Below, in pieces: positions 46,309 through 56,282 of a stretch of 64,000 nt of DNA. Under the pieces are notes generated by a model, which saw only the letters and a program-made list of their open reading frames with translations, had not been told where the DNA came from and made no database searches. The position numbers and the translations under genes were made by a program. How positions within the stretch are numbered: the first letter of the stretch is position 1; the number at the start of each line of letters is the position of its first letter. This stretch comes from Pascua guehoae (lineage: Eukaryota; Basidiomycota; Tremellomycetes; Trichosporonales; Trichosporonaceae). Location: assembly GCA_001600415.1 (NCBI GenBank), contig BCJX01000020.1:273836-337835 (forward strand), given 5' to 3'.

Positions 46309-47287
46309 CGGGCCGGGACGACAAATTTCCTCTCGACATAGACGCGCACACCTCTTTCGCCTGACCCCCGAGCCGGGCAGCCCTGTTGTTTACCACTGCA
46401 TGTACTCTTTGGCATTCGTCTGTGCGCACCGCGGTTCGCGTCCGGGGACGGGATTCTGACTAAGCTGGGTCGTCGTTGGGCTGCTGACGTCTCGTCTTAC
46501 TCAGTGACGGCGAATCGCCTCGCCCTTGCTGACACATGGTGTGGGTCGCCCGGATGCGGGACGCCGATATCGCAATTCGGACGGGGAGACTCTCGATGTT
46601 GGTCTGGAAACGCGACCCTGGCCTCCCGCTTCAGTGTCGCTCGGCAGACTGGCCCGTCTTGAGCGACTCTGATCGCGCGACGATGGTGAGCGAGCCTCGC
46701 TCCTCACCACTTGTCCGTGGTTTGCCGGCGCCTAGCTTGAGCGGAAGGGCTTGGGCCGTGACTCCAGAGCAACATGCTGTCTCTGCCTTGACATCCACCA
46801 ATGTCCTTGCCAGTTCCCTCCCCCCAACCCCAACGGGCAGTATCAGTCATTACCGGCTCAGCAACTGATGACCATGCTCGCCACCCCGGTTGCAAGGCGC
46901 CTGTACATCGAGCGCAACGTGAGATGCGAATGCTGCACTGCTTACCGTTCTCGAGGTGCTCAGTCATGGTCTGTTGCGTTTTCTTGAGCCATATAGCTGG
47001 AGGTCGGGGGTGACACTGTGACATTGTCCCCTAGGGGGCCCAAATGCCCCACAATGCCGGGTAACAGTGAGCTGGTGGACAGTAGAGCTGCCCTGTTCGT
47101 GGTCAACAAGCCCGCTCGATGGTGATCATATATACATGCATTTGCTTCCAGTACTATGCGTTGCCGGCGTCTCCTGTGCTCCGGATAGATGCTACTGCCC
47201 TCTCTACTACTTCCGGTCTACTTGCTTGTCTACGAGCCCGTCGGCGCTCGTGTGCCGATTGTGTTGGGTGGGCCACTGTTCACCGTG
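46309..47287. other. Convergent spacer, DPH3 / fumarate reductase
   Basis: Nearly 1 kb between facing stops; no gene, RNA or repeat recognised. Confidence 0.4.
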
Positions 47288-48868
47288 CTACAAGGACTGG
47301 CTCGCAGCGGCAGCCCCAGCGCCCGCGCTGCGGCCAAAGACGACACACTCGAGGAGCGACGAGCCGCCAAGACGGTTGTCGCCGTGGACGCCGCCCGTGA
47401 CCTCGCCGGCGGCCCAGAGGCCCGGGACGGGCTCGAGGGCGTCGTCTGCGCCGTCTGTGCGGCGGAGGACGCGCGCCTGGGTGTCGATCGCGACGCCGCC
47501 CATAGTAAAGTGGACGACGGGGGTGAGGCGGCCGACAAACACCTCTTTGTCACGGTTGGCCTCGCCCGCGACCAGGTTCCAGCGTCCGTACGACGGGCGG
47601 CCGAATGGGTCCTCTGCGCCCGCCGCGACGGCCTCGGCATATGTGTCGATTGCCGCAATGGTCTCTGCGGGGAGGCTGCGCACGGGGACGCGTTTGACGA
47701 GGCCCTTCCACTCGTAAAAGGACAGATGCGACTTTGCGGCCTCTGCCGCTCCAGGGTCGAGGAGGATTGTAATGTCCCACTGGCGCACGGGGCCCTCGTC
47801 TTTGGGGGGCAGGGCGCGGATGGCGTCCGAGACGGCGAGGCGGGTTCCGAGCTCGTTGATAAAGCGCTGGCCGTTGTGCAGGAGGATTCCGCCCTCGCCG
47901 CGGAGCATTTCGCCCGCGAGGAACTTTACGCGCGCACCGGGGTTGGCGGGGTCGACAAACCCGCTGGGGTGGATCTGGACGCTGTCCATGTCGAGCAGCG
48001 GGGCGCCGACCGCGGTGAGGATGGCGTGGGCGCCGGGGCGCGCGTCGTTTGTCGACGGCAGGTCGGCAAAGTCGGGACGGTGCTCGGCGAGCAGCTTTGC
48101 GTCGCCTGCAAAGCCCCCAGACGCAAAGACGACGTTGCCCTCGAGCTCGTGCTCGGCCCCCTCGTGAGTGTACGCGACGCCGCGGACGGCGTCGCCGCCG
48201 TCCGTCGTGAGAAGGCGCGTCACCTCGGCCTCGTGCGAGAGCGTAAACGCCTCGTCGGCCTTGAGCTTTTCGAGCAAGCCCTGCACAATGGCCGCGCCGG
48301 GCGGCTTGCCGTGTCCCCTGTGCGTGCGTGCGACCGTGTGGCCGCCGAGCTGCGCGACGACCGCGAGGTCGACGCCAATCTCGTCCGCGAGCCATGTGAC
48401 CGACCCCGCAGACTCGGACGCGAGCTTGGCCACGAGCGCGGCGCGGTCGACACCCGGCTTCGGCGACGTGAACCGTCCGCCGGCGGAGCGGACCGTGTCG
48501 TCGGTAAAGAGCGCGACCGAGTCGTTGGTGATGCCCTGTGCCGTCTGGAAACGCGTGCCCGCGCCATTGATGCCAGACGACGCCTTGATGCTGTTACCGC
48601 CCGGCCGCGCCGCGCGGTCGAGCAGGTGCACGCGCGCGCCGTGAGCGAGCGCAGTGTGCGCCGCCGACAGGCCCGCGAGGCCAGAGCCGACGACAATGAC
48701 GGGCCGCGCAGAGAGACCGCTGCTGCCAGTGGTCATGTTTCTGGATATCGATAGACGTGTGATGGGGAGAGAGAGTGGGTGGAGACGAGTGATATTGTGC
48801 ACAAACATGGCGGCGAGTGCGAGCGCGATGGCGAGAAGCGATAAAAGCACGGCTCGGCGCCGGGTCAT
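47288..48868 (-). CDS. OSM1: Soluble fumarate reductase (Frd1/Osm1 family)
   Basis: Intronless, 526 residues. Fungal Osm1/Frd1 reduces fumarate to succinate using reduced FAD and re-oxidises cofactors during anaerobic growth and oxidative folding in the ER or mitochondria. Seen: a hydrophobic N-terminal signal anchor (AVLLSLLAIALALAAMFVHN); the FAD motif VVGSGLAGLSAAHTALAHGA (about 60-80) with RAARPGGNSIKASSGING; LDMDSVQIHPSGFVDP; a catalytic-type segment with RFINELGTR; VHFTMGGVAIDTQARVL; and the end AAGEVTGGVHGDNRLGGSSL. No peroxisomal SKL tail (ends SQSL). The ATG at 48868 is the first in frame. It is one of the few intron-free genes in the window. Confidence 0.93.
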   Translation of the reverse strand: MTRRRAVLLSLLAIALALAAMFVHNITRLHPLSLPITRLSISRNMTTGSSGLSARPVIVVGSGLAGLSAAHTALAHGARVHLLDRAARPGGNSIKASSGINGAGTRFQTAQGITNDSVALFTDDTVRSAGGRFTSPKPGVDRAALVAKLASESAGSVTWLADEIGVDLAVVAQLGGHTVARTHRGHGKPPGAAIVQGLLEKLKADEAFTLSHEAEVTRLLTTDGGDAVRGVAYTHEGAEHELEGNVVFASGGFAGDAKLLAEHRPDFADLPSTNDARPGAHAILTAVGAPLLDMDSVQIHPSGFVDPANPGARVKFLAGEMLRGEGGILLHNGQRFINELGTRLAVSDAIRALPPKDEGPVRQWDITILLDPGAAEAAKSHLSFYEWKGLVKRVPVRSLPAETIAAIDTYAEAVAAGAEDPFGRPSYGRWNLVAGEANRDKEVFVGRLTPVVHFTMGGVAIDTQARVLRRTDGADDALEPVPGLWAAGEVTGGVHGDNRLGGSSLLECVVFGRSAGAGAAAASQSL

Positions 48869-49292
48869 GGCGCAAAGGAGCGCGAGGGCGAGCGTGTGGG
48901 AGCGTGGGCGTGGGCCGAGGCGTGGGTAAACGCTGGCGCCGCAGCTGGCAAAGATTGCGACCACAAATCACTCTGCATCCCGCGATCGCGGACCACTTTG
49001 TCGACATTCCGATCGTTCCAACCGCCCGCGGCGTCCCGGGCACCGACGCCGCGGACCGGCATTTCCCGAACATTGCGAACAAAGCGCATCGCACCGACAG
49101 CAAAGAAGTGGAATGACGCAGTGGCGCAGCGAGAGAGCGGTCAAAGTCGCTACAATTTATGGCGTTGGAAACGCAGATCACCATGAGAGAGGCTTGTTCC
49201 GTGACGGGATGGCGCGGCGCCAAGAGGTGGAGGTGGAGGATTCCGATTTGTGTCTGTAATCTGAATTATTCAACATGACATTGGGTATAGTC
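48869..49292. promoter_or_regulatory. Upstream region of fumarate reductase
   Basis: A 424-bp gap between the reductase start and tRNA-Lys; nothing specific recognised. Confidence 0.4.
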
Positions 49293-49380
49293 GCCTGGTT
49301 ATATCAGTCGGTAGATAGTTTGACTCTTACTACTCTAGTAGCAGATCAAAATGTCATGGGTTCGAGCCCCATACTAGGCT
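49293..49380 (+). tRNA. tRNA-Lys (CTT), with 15-nt intron
   Basis: Acceptor arms GCCTGGT/ACTAGGC pair (one G-T). The T arm is ATGGG-TTCGAGC-CCCAT. The anticodon stem TTTGA/TCAAA encloses CTCTTA, interrupted after position 37 by a 15-nt intron (49330-49344). A nine-T terminator follows directly. Confidence 0.92.
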
Positions 49381-49392
49381 TCTTTTTTTTGC

Positions 49393-49447
49393 AATGTGTA
49401 AATGCCATCAGGATGTTTGGAATGTGTAAATTCCATCAGGATGGCGG
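49393..49447. repeat. 28-bp tandem duplication after tRNA-Lys
   Basis: Two adjacent copies begin AATGTGTAAAT and share CCATCAGGATG; they differ at a few positions and lie just past the Pol III terminator. Confidence 0.85.
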
Positions 49448-51232
49448 CTGTGGGCCCAGGCGAAGACAAGAACACTCCCAAGCTCTCAAGACCGAACACC
49501 GCTTGGACCACTAAACTAGCTCGGTACCATGCAGATCGTACCATGACAAAGTGTGCCTGGCCACTCGCACGATCTGACAACCGTGCCAAGACAACACTAC
49601 CTTTTGCCTAGTACACCATGTCTTCGGCCGCTCGGTCTTCAGTAGTGGTTAGCCGTGGAGTGTCTATCATGCTGGATCGGCTGACCAATATTTAGTACAG
49701 TGCCGCTTTGTCCTTCGTGGTTCGCTGCTTCCTCATGGGCGTTCTTACATCGCCCCAGCAATGCTTGCCGTCAAGTACCTCCCCATCCTCCTCGGCATGT
49801 CCTCGACGGCCGAGGTAGCAAGCGATGTCTCGGAGGAAAGAGATGCGAAGCAGAAGCATGGGGGATCAGAGGTCAATGGAGACGGTGCAGGTGATGATGG
49901 ACGGCACGGCCAAGCGGCACTAATCTGATAAGCGGAACCACCGCTCGCCCGGTCCTCATTTTTCCGGCCTGCGACACGTGCCGGGTGGGCAGACTAGGGT
50001 GGAAAATAGGGACTCGGCGTCCTTGGAATACCACGAGTGACACCAGTCCAGACAATCTGGCAATCTGACTCGTCAATTGGACGCGTCGGCCGACACTAAC
50101 CACCCATTTCGCTTTCAGTCGACCGAACTCTGTTGCCATCCTCGTTACGACTCATGTTGACTGACACCAATGACGGCTGTCCCATTCCGCAGCAGTTCAT
50201 GTTGCTGTATGAACAGTTGGCCGCACCAATAGAGACGACAGTCCTGCCCGCACCAAGGAGCACTGACCGCAAGGCTGGAATTGCAGGGGGTGTATTTCGC
50301 TTCCATGTTGTCTGGGACAAGGCGCAAACAAGACGAATACCGAAGCTGTACAGTATGTTTGTTTTTCAGAGACTCTGCCAAGACACGCGCCACTTCGAAG
50401 GGCCCGACATCTCTGTCAGTGCGCAAGCTCAGTCTTCTTGCTGGCCAACGTCCGGAAACGAATGGCAGGGCCGAGGGGCGGCGCCTCTGCGCATCAGCCC
50501 ATGTCTAAGCCCGGTGTGGAACCGGCGGTAGCGCCGCAGTGACTGTGAACCGACGCAGTTTGGTCCCTTACGTTCTGGATTTCTGACACAAGGGCTGCGG
50601 TCTCGCAGCCGCCCCATTTACCTCGATGTCTTGCTTGGTTTGACACATGGGCACAAATATAGACATGCTGCGTCCGCCTTGTCTTGGTATGACGTTAATT
50701 GGCCAAGTGGGCAGCAGCGGTGGAGATGGAGAGTCATATGCAGTCGTGTCCGGCAACTGCCAGCTTGCCGAGTTTGACGGGCGTGACAGACACCACAATG
50801 CTGTTGTTGGGGCAAACCAGGAAACCAGGTCTGCAGGGCGGAATGCACAAGACTTCGAGTCCATCGGCGGCTCGGCGGCCGTACCTGGCAGTCACTCGCG
50901 ACCTCGAGCCTCGTGCATTTTTTACATGACACGGCGTCGCCATGTTGCCGGACCGTTCCGTGGTCTGTCGATGCGCTAGGGCCTTGCTTGGTAAGGGACT
51001 TTGTCCCTGTGGCGTCCTCGACGCCATAATGCCGCATATCTTGGTGTCCAGCTGGACAAGAATTGAGCAATGCAACCAAGTGGAGGAATGCGAGCCGCAA
51101 TGCCCAGCCTTTGGTACGGATAAAAGCGTGACTTGGACCCTCGGAGGGGTCGGAGCGGACCTGGCCGCGACAACCAAGAGGTCCTTGCGGGCAAGGAACG
51201 CTTTTTTTGGCTTTTTTTTTTTTTTTTTTTTG

Positions 51233-51241
51233 TTATCTGAT
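51233..51241 (-). promoter_or_regulatory. Candidate iron-responsive GATA-factor site
   Basis: The minus strand reads ATCAGATAA, an exact match to the ATCWGATAA core bound by fungal iron repressors (SreA/Urbs1/Cir1 type). It lies about 310 bp before the siderophore-transporter ATG, directly after a poly-T tract. A further GATAA lies near 51119. Site recognition is by motif only. Confidence 0.5.
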
Positions 51242-51482
51242 AGGCTCCTCGGCTCCTGTAGACCGAAAGGCGGCCACACATGAGTCGGATCCCAGAAGCT
51301 CCAGTTTCGGAAAAACACAAGACAACAAAGAAGTGCTAATGGTGTGCGGCCGACATTAGTCCCTTTCCGCACTACACTCACAATACCGCAGCTGCTGCAA
51401 GGGGAAGGAAAACCTATGGCGCAGTGCCTGTACCTGTACCTACATGCTCCGTGTGCTGCAGCATGGACCCCATCACACCAAC

Positions 51483-51492
51483 GTTTATAAAG
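51483..51492 (+). promoter_or_regulatory. TATA-like element of siderophore transporter
   Basis: TTTATAAAG about 60 bp before the ATG, in the expected position for a core promoter. Confidence 0.45.
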
Positions 51493-51548
51493 AACGTGCG
51501 ATGTAGCGTATTTTCAACCCACCCACGCCTCTCCAAAAGTTGCCCACC

Positions 51549-54090
51549 ATGGCAGACCCCAACCGCACCCATACCGACGCTTCGGCAGCAGCTTCCAGCC
51601 CCAACACTCCCTACCTCAACACCAACAATGCTTCGCCAGCATCGTCGGACCCCGAGGCTCTGACCAACTCGCTCGAGCGCGAGAGCAGCCACGAGTCCGA
51701 GGTGCCCGAGAAGCGCGGCATTGTATCTGCCAACCGCATCCTTCAGGTCATCTCTGCAAACGATGTCCACATTGCCTACTCGGCGTAAGTCTATTCTCAC
51801 TCTCATGTTGGGTGTGTGGCTCGCCACCCCCTTGCGAGCATGTGTCTTGGCTGTATCCCACCTGACGGCGCAGCTACTTTCTCATGGCCCTCGCGTCGGC
51901 GTTTGCAAACTACACCTCGGGTGTCTACACGGCGTACGCCGTCAGTGCCTTCAAGGCGCACTCTCAGCTCGCGGCGGCCGGTGTTGTGTCGCGCGTCTTC
52001 TCCATCATGGCTTACTGTGTCGTACGTCTACTGGGGGCACTTGGGTTATCGGTACTGCTGCTGACTCGCACCATAGACGCCAAAGATTACCGACAACATT
52101 GGGCGCATTTCGCCGACTCTGATCCTGGTCTTTGTTGCCTTCACTGTAAGTCTGACTGGGTAGACACTGGCTGGAATCCGAGCTAATGGAGCAGATTATT
52201 TCCGACGCCATGATGGCTGTAAGTCTGCAGCATGGTCTGGGCAGCAGCTTTCTGTCGAGGCAAGACGCGTTGCTAACAGGTCCAGGGCTGCAAGAATGTC
52301 GAGACATACATTGGCGCCAACGTCTTTGAGGGCCTCGGCAGCACGGGCCGTTCCATCGCCGCTCAAATCTACATTGCCTCGACGACATCGCTTGTCAGCC
52401 GTGCTCTGTGGAACGTTGCCGCAGACTCGATCAGTGCGTACGAAATAGTCCAACAGTAACGACATGGCTGACACTCACAGGCTCCATTATTACCATGTAC
52501 TCTGGGCCCGAGATTGGCGGCCGTATTCTCGACCAATGGGGTACGGCGGAGGGTTGGCGCTGGGGTGAGTACACTACAGTACTGTAAAGTGGCTGGCCCA
52601 AAAAAATCAACAATAATACTGACTTGTGCAAAGGCTACGGAATGTGGTGCATTGTCACGGCCGTGTGCTCTATCCCCTTCCTTGCCATTCTCTACTCGTG
52701 GCACGTCCGTGTCAAGCACAACCCGGACCGCGAGCCTCTTCCCCCGCACGGCGATCTCGTTCACCAGGCATTCCACCAGTACGACATTATCGGCATGGTT
52801 CTGCTCGTGGCAGCGCTCGCCCTCATCCTCGTCCCCGTCACCCGGGCAAAGGGCTCGGCCGCGCTCTGGGGCTCGGACAACATTGCCATGATCTGCATTG
52901 GCGCCGCCTGTCTGATTCTGTTCATCATCTGGTGCGTGTACAATACCAAACAAAAATGGCAGAAAGAAGGCTGACAGGAAACAGGTCGCTGCCAAAGAAG
53001 TCGCGCCCCAGGTTCCTTTTCCGGCCAAAGTTCCCCCTCATCCCTTGGTACACGCTCAAGAACCGGTCCGTCCTCGGCATGGTCATTGTCAACTTTTTCG
53101 ACTTTCTCTCGTACGGCATGTTTGCCACCTACTTCCCGACCTACATGCAGATTGGCGTGCGTCTGAGCGCCGCGAGCGCTTCCCAGGTCGACAACACGCT
53201 CCGCATCGTCTTCCAGGTCTTTGCCATCTTGCTTGGCCTCCTGATGCGCTTCTGGACGCCGCTGTGCAAAATGGTCGGCCTCGGAGAAGGCCGCCGCTTC
53301 CACACAAACTACCCCATCTTTATTGGCGTGCCCCTCTGCGCCCTCGGTATCGGTATCCAGATTCACCTCGTCCAGGTGCCCCACGCCAGCAATGCCGTCG
53401 CCTCGTATGTCGTTGCAAAGATTCTCTACGGTGTCGGCCGCGCCTTCTTCCAGACGGCCGGCCAGGTCGCCATCCAGGCCGCCGCCAAGCGCGGAGAGCT
53501 TGGTATCGCCACCGGTGAGTGCCACTAATAACATAGACCCTACAATAAGAAATAGTTGGCTAACAACCAAAGGTATCTTCTACACGGCCATGTCCATGGG
53601 CGGCGCTATCGGTGTCGCCATCGCGGGTGCCATCTGGAACAATGTCCTTCCCGACCAGCTCACCATCAACCTTCCTGCCGACTCGAAGAACCTCGCCACC
53701 GTCATTTGTGAGTCGCATTTGCTCCCCCGGTAAACTAAAACTAACCCGACAGACGGCAGCCTGCCCAAGGCACTGAGCTACGAGATCGACACCCCCGTCG
53801 GTGTCGCCATTACCCAGTCGTACTCTGAAACGATGAAGAGTAGGTCTCGTCAACGGTCCCCCCCCTAAAAGTTCCACATACTGACCCACCTCTCAGTCCT
53901 CGCCATCGTCGCCACCTGTTGCCAGATCCCCATGCTCCTCGGCATGCTCCTCGTCCAGGACCTCGCCCTCACAGCCGACGAGCAGGTCACCGAGGCCGGC
54001 GCGCGTCTCGCCCTCGGCAAGAAGAAGGACGCCGCCGTCGACGAGAAGACGCGCGAGAAGGAGCACGACGTGCCCTCTTTGCACAAGTAG
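51549..54090 (+). CDS. Siderophore-iron transporter, MFS Arn/Mir family
   Basis: Encodes 650 residues from eleven exons: 51549-51784, 51874-52021, 52077-52145, 52195-52218, 52286-52433, 52481-52564, 52634-52931, 52985-53514, 53573-53707, 53753-53839, 53897-54090. It imports ferric siderophores across the plasma membrane by proton symport. Twelve to fourteen membrane segments follow a ~75-residue Ser/Asn-rich cytoplasmic N-terminus. Arn-family marks include SGVYTAYAVSAFKAHS, TPKITDNIGRISPTLILVF, ITMYSGPEIGGRILDQWG, EGWRWGYGMWCIVTAV and NFFDFLSYGMFATYFPTYMQ. The substrate siderophore is not predictable. Exon 4 is 24 nt. Two acceptors are AAG rather than CAG/TAG. The upstream iron-GATA site suggests repression by iron. 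Confidence 0.93.
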
Positions 54091-54233
54091 ATATATGTTT
54101 TAAAAGGATTTATAAATCTGGGAAATGATTATAATTATTATTACTCCACTTTGCACGTCGTGCACTGTCGATCAACGGAACCCGATCCTGATGTTCGTAG
54201 TGAGCGCGCCATAGAGCTCGTGCGACTGGATAG

Positions 54234-54465
54234 TACAGGTGCGACTGCAAAGTGTTGAGGCAGTCGAATTGAGCTCGGTTGTGCCCACGGCTCCTTTCCA
54301 GGACTGTACACGGGAAATGCAGGATAAAACGTGCCCCAAGTGCTACGAAAGGGGACATGCTGCCACATATCATGCCACTGGGTGGATCCAGAGGCAGCCC
54401 ATGTACAGTCTCGCATGCACCCAGGCTGCGAGTGGCAGTCTTGATACTTTGTGGTCGCACCTGTA
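54234..54465. mobile_element. Mariner-like MITE A
   Basis: The element body, 54236-54463, begins CAGGTGCGAC(TG)CAAAGT and ends with the inverted ACTTTG(TG)GTCGCACCTG; both ends are flanked by TA. Imperfect terminal inverted repeats extend over about 25 bp. No coding capacity. TA flanks and CAGG-type ends recall Tc1/mariner elements (inference). Confidence 0.75.
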
Positions 54466-54467
54466 CA

Positions 54468-54697
54468 TACAGGTGTGTCCGAAAAGTCAAGAGACTACCA
54501 CATTACGCTCGGGTACGCGCCGGGTGTGCGCCGCGCGTAAACAGGGCGACGTGCACGACCTGTGGGATACAACAAACAGGAAAACACCAGTGTGCCCACT
54601 TGGTGGCCTATTGCATTGGTCTGGAGAGTGTCCATGCGCCACTTTGGCCGGACCGAGCTCAAAGTCGCAGTCTCGAGACTTTGCGGACACACCTGTA
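54468..54697. mobile_element. Mariner-like MITE B
   Basis: Body 54470-54695. The left end CAGGTGTGTCCGAAAAGTC and the inverted right end GACTTTGCGGACACACCTG match with one or two changes, and similarity continues for about 40 bp. TA dinucleotides flank both ends. It is separated from element A by only CA, so the two stand head to tail. Confidence 0.8.
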
Positions 54698-54744
54698 TTT
54701 GAACTGCCTGTGAGCTTGTGTCGGCCGAGTGAGGATCGATAGCC

Positions 54745-54800
54745 TGGCCTCTGGATCAACCCAATGGCGCTATGCGACTGCACACCCCTTTAGTGTCATT
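54745..54800. repeat. Inverted copy of internal MITE A segment
   Basis: The reverse complement resembles 54340-54400; shared words include CTAAAGGGG/CGAAAGGGG and TGGATCCAGAGGC/TTGATCCAGAGGC. It suggests a third, truncated relative. Confidence 0.6.
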
Positions 54801-56282
54801 TCCTCCATGTCACCTCGCGTTTCGGAGCCGCTGTGCACGCAGCCGAGCTCAAGGTGGCAGATTGCTGGTGGTCAGGGCGAGTGCGAGCTGGACGACGAGA
54901 TTGGCGAGACGGGGTACTCATCCCAGACGATCGTGGACGGCGCCGCTGGTGGCGAGAGGGTAAGCATGAGGGTAGGTAGGGTGTAGAGTGACGTGGGGTG
55001 GAGTGAAAGGCGTGGGGGCGTGAAGGCGAAAGGAGGTAGACGAGTGTGAAGTCTTTAATACCTCCCAGTCACACCTGTAGTTTCGCTCGACAGTCGACTT
55101 CCACCTTCAGAATGGCACGCCTTTGGAAAATTGTGCGACCGCCACCTTGAGCGTAGACACGGTTGGGCACAGACAGACACCCTCGGGCCTTGAAGCAAAG
55201 CAAGGTGGAACATGTTGTAGGGACAGAACCACGCATAGAATTGATGCGCGCGCGAGTGCAAAGTAGAGCGCGGTGTACTAGGACACGCTCTCAGCCGCGT
55301 CCCCACGACATGTTCATGAAGCGAATCCGCCGAGATTCCCTCTCGACGGTATTTAGGATACCTTTTGGGTATATGGATGGCGCGGCTTCGTGGTGCTATT
55401 GCACGCATGGCAGGTCGATCGTAGATGCGACCGCGCATGAGAGACTCGAGTCTACAGCAGCACGACCCCTGGCCTCACAATATACCGCGTGGTATATTCG
55501 TGTTCCCCCCTACGTGCCGTATGGGCGTCCGGGGGGGCTCAATGTGGTACTCTTACTTCCCAACCCGAAGCCAGCTGCAAGCACTTCACCTTGCTCCCTT
55601 GTCGATGGGGCGGAGAGGAGTGTAGACAAAGTAAAGTCTCGACAAGGCTGGGCAAACCAGCTCCCTGGGACACCAGGGGCGGATAATCTGTGGTGGGCCG
55701 GAAGCGGGGGAGATGACGACCTCGACGGTGCAGATTGGACAAGGAACTGGGCAAGAGGAAGGGCGCGGTTGACGGTGGGATGTCGATTGGATAGTCGGCG
55801 ACGATCCAAGTCCGGCTTAGCACCAGCTGCCTCGCGTCGTGTTCGGTTCTCGATGTACGTGAGGCGGGTCATTGTCGCTCGCGTCGGCGGTTGTCGAACA
55901 TTCAGGTCTTGAGAGTTGAGGGAGTAAAATGAGCACGAGAGGGGCATGCAGGTGGCTGTACATGCACTTCTGAGCGCGCTACCCCACGTCCTCGAGCATC
56001 ACACTATGAAATTGTGTCAGGCAATGTAACTCGAAGGCCGGTTCGCCCGTGACATCGGCTTACGACTTATCCCAGCGCACCTGTGTCGCAAAATTGCTTG
56101 CATCACATCAATCATTGCAACAAGTGCGGTCTGCAGTCTGTCTATATCCATCCGTCCGTCATGCGCCCGCAAGAAGAGTACATGTGCCCAGATTATTCCC
56201 TAGCTCCTCGTGTGTCCTCTCCGCCTCCTTCTTTCGTCCGCTCACACGCTCCTTCTCTGTCCCAGTGGCTCCACACGCTCGC

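Larger units (their letters stand above)
49381..51548. other. Intergenic region upstream of siderophore transporter
   Basis: About 2.2 kb without a supportable gene. It starts with a 28-bp tandem duplication just after tRNA-Lys and holds a 22-T tract (about 51211-51231). The last ~350 bp carry the transporter promoter, with an iron-GATA-type site and a TATA-like TTTATAAAG. Confidence 0.5.
54091..56282. other. Repeat-bearing convergent intergenic region
   Basis: About 2.2 kb between the transporter and SPA2 stops. It holds two adjacent inverted-repeat elements (54234-54697) and a related inverted segment (54745-54800). From 54810 to 56282 I see no gene. Confidence 0.5.

Noticed and set aside
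47189..48754. 521-codon open frame on the plus strand opposite fumarate reductase.
   Set aside because: Exact antisense shadow of a well-conserved GC-rich gene; no motifs of its own.
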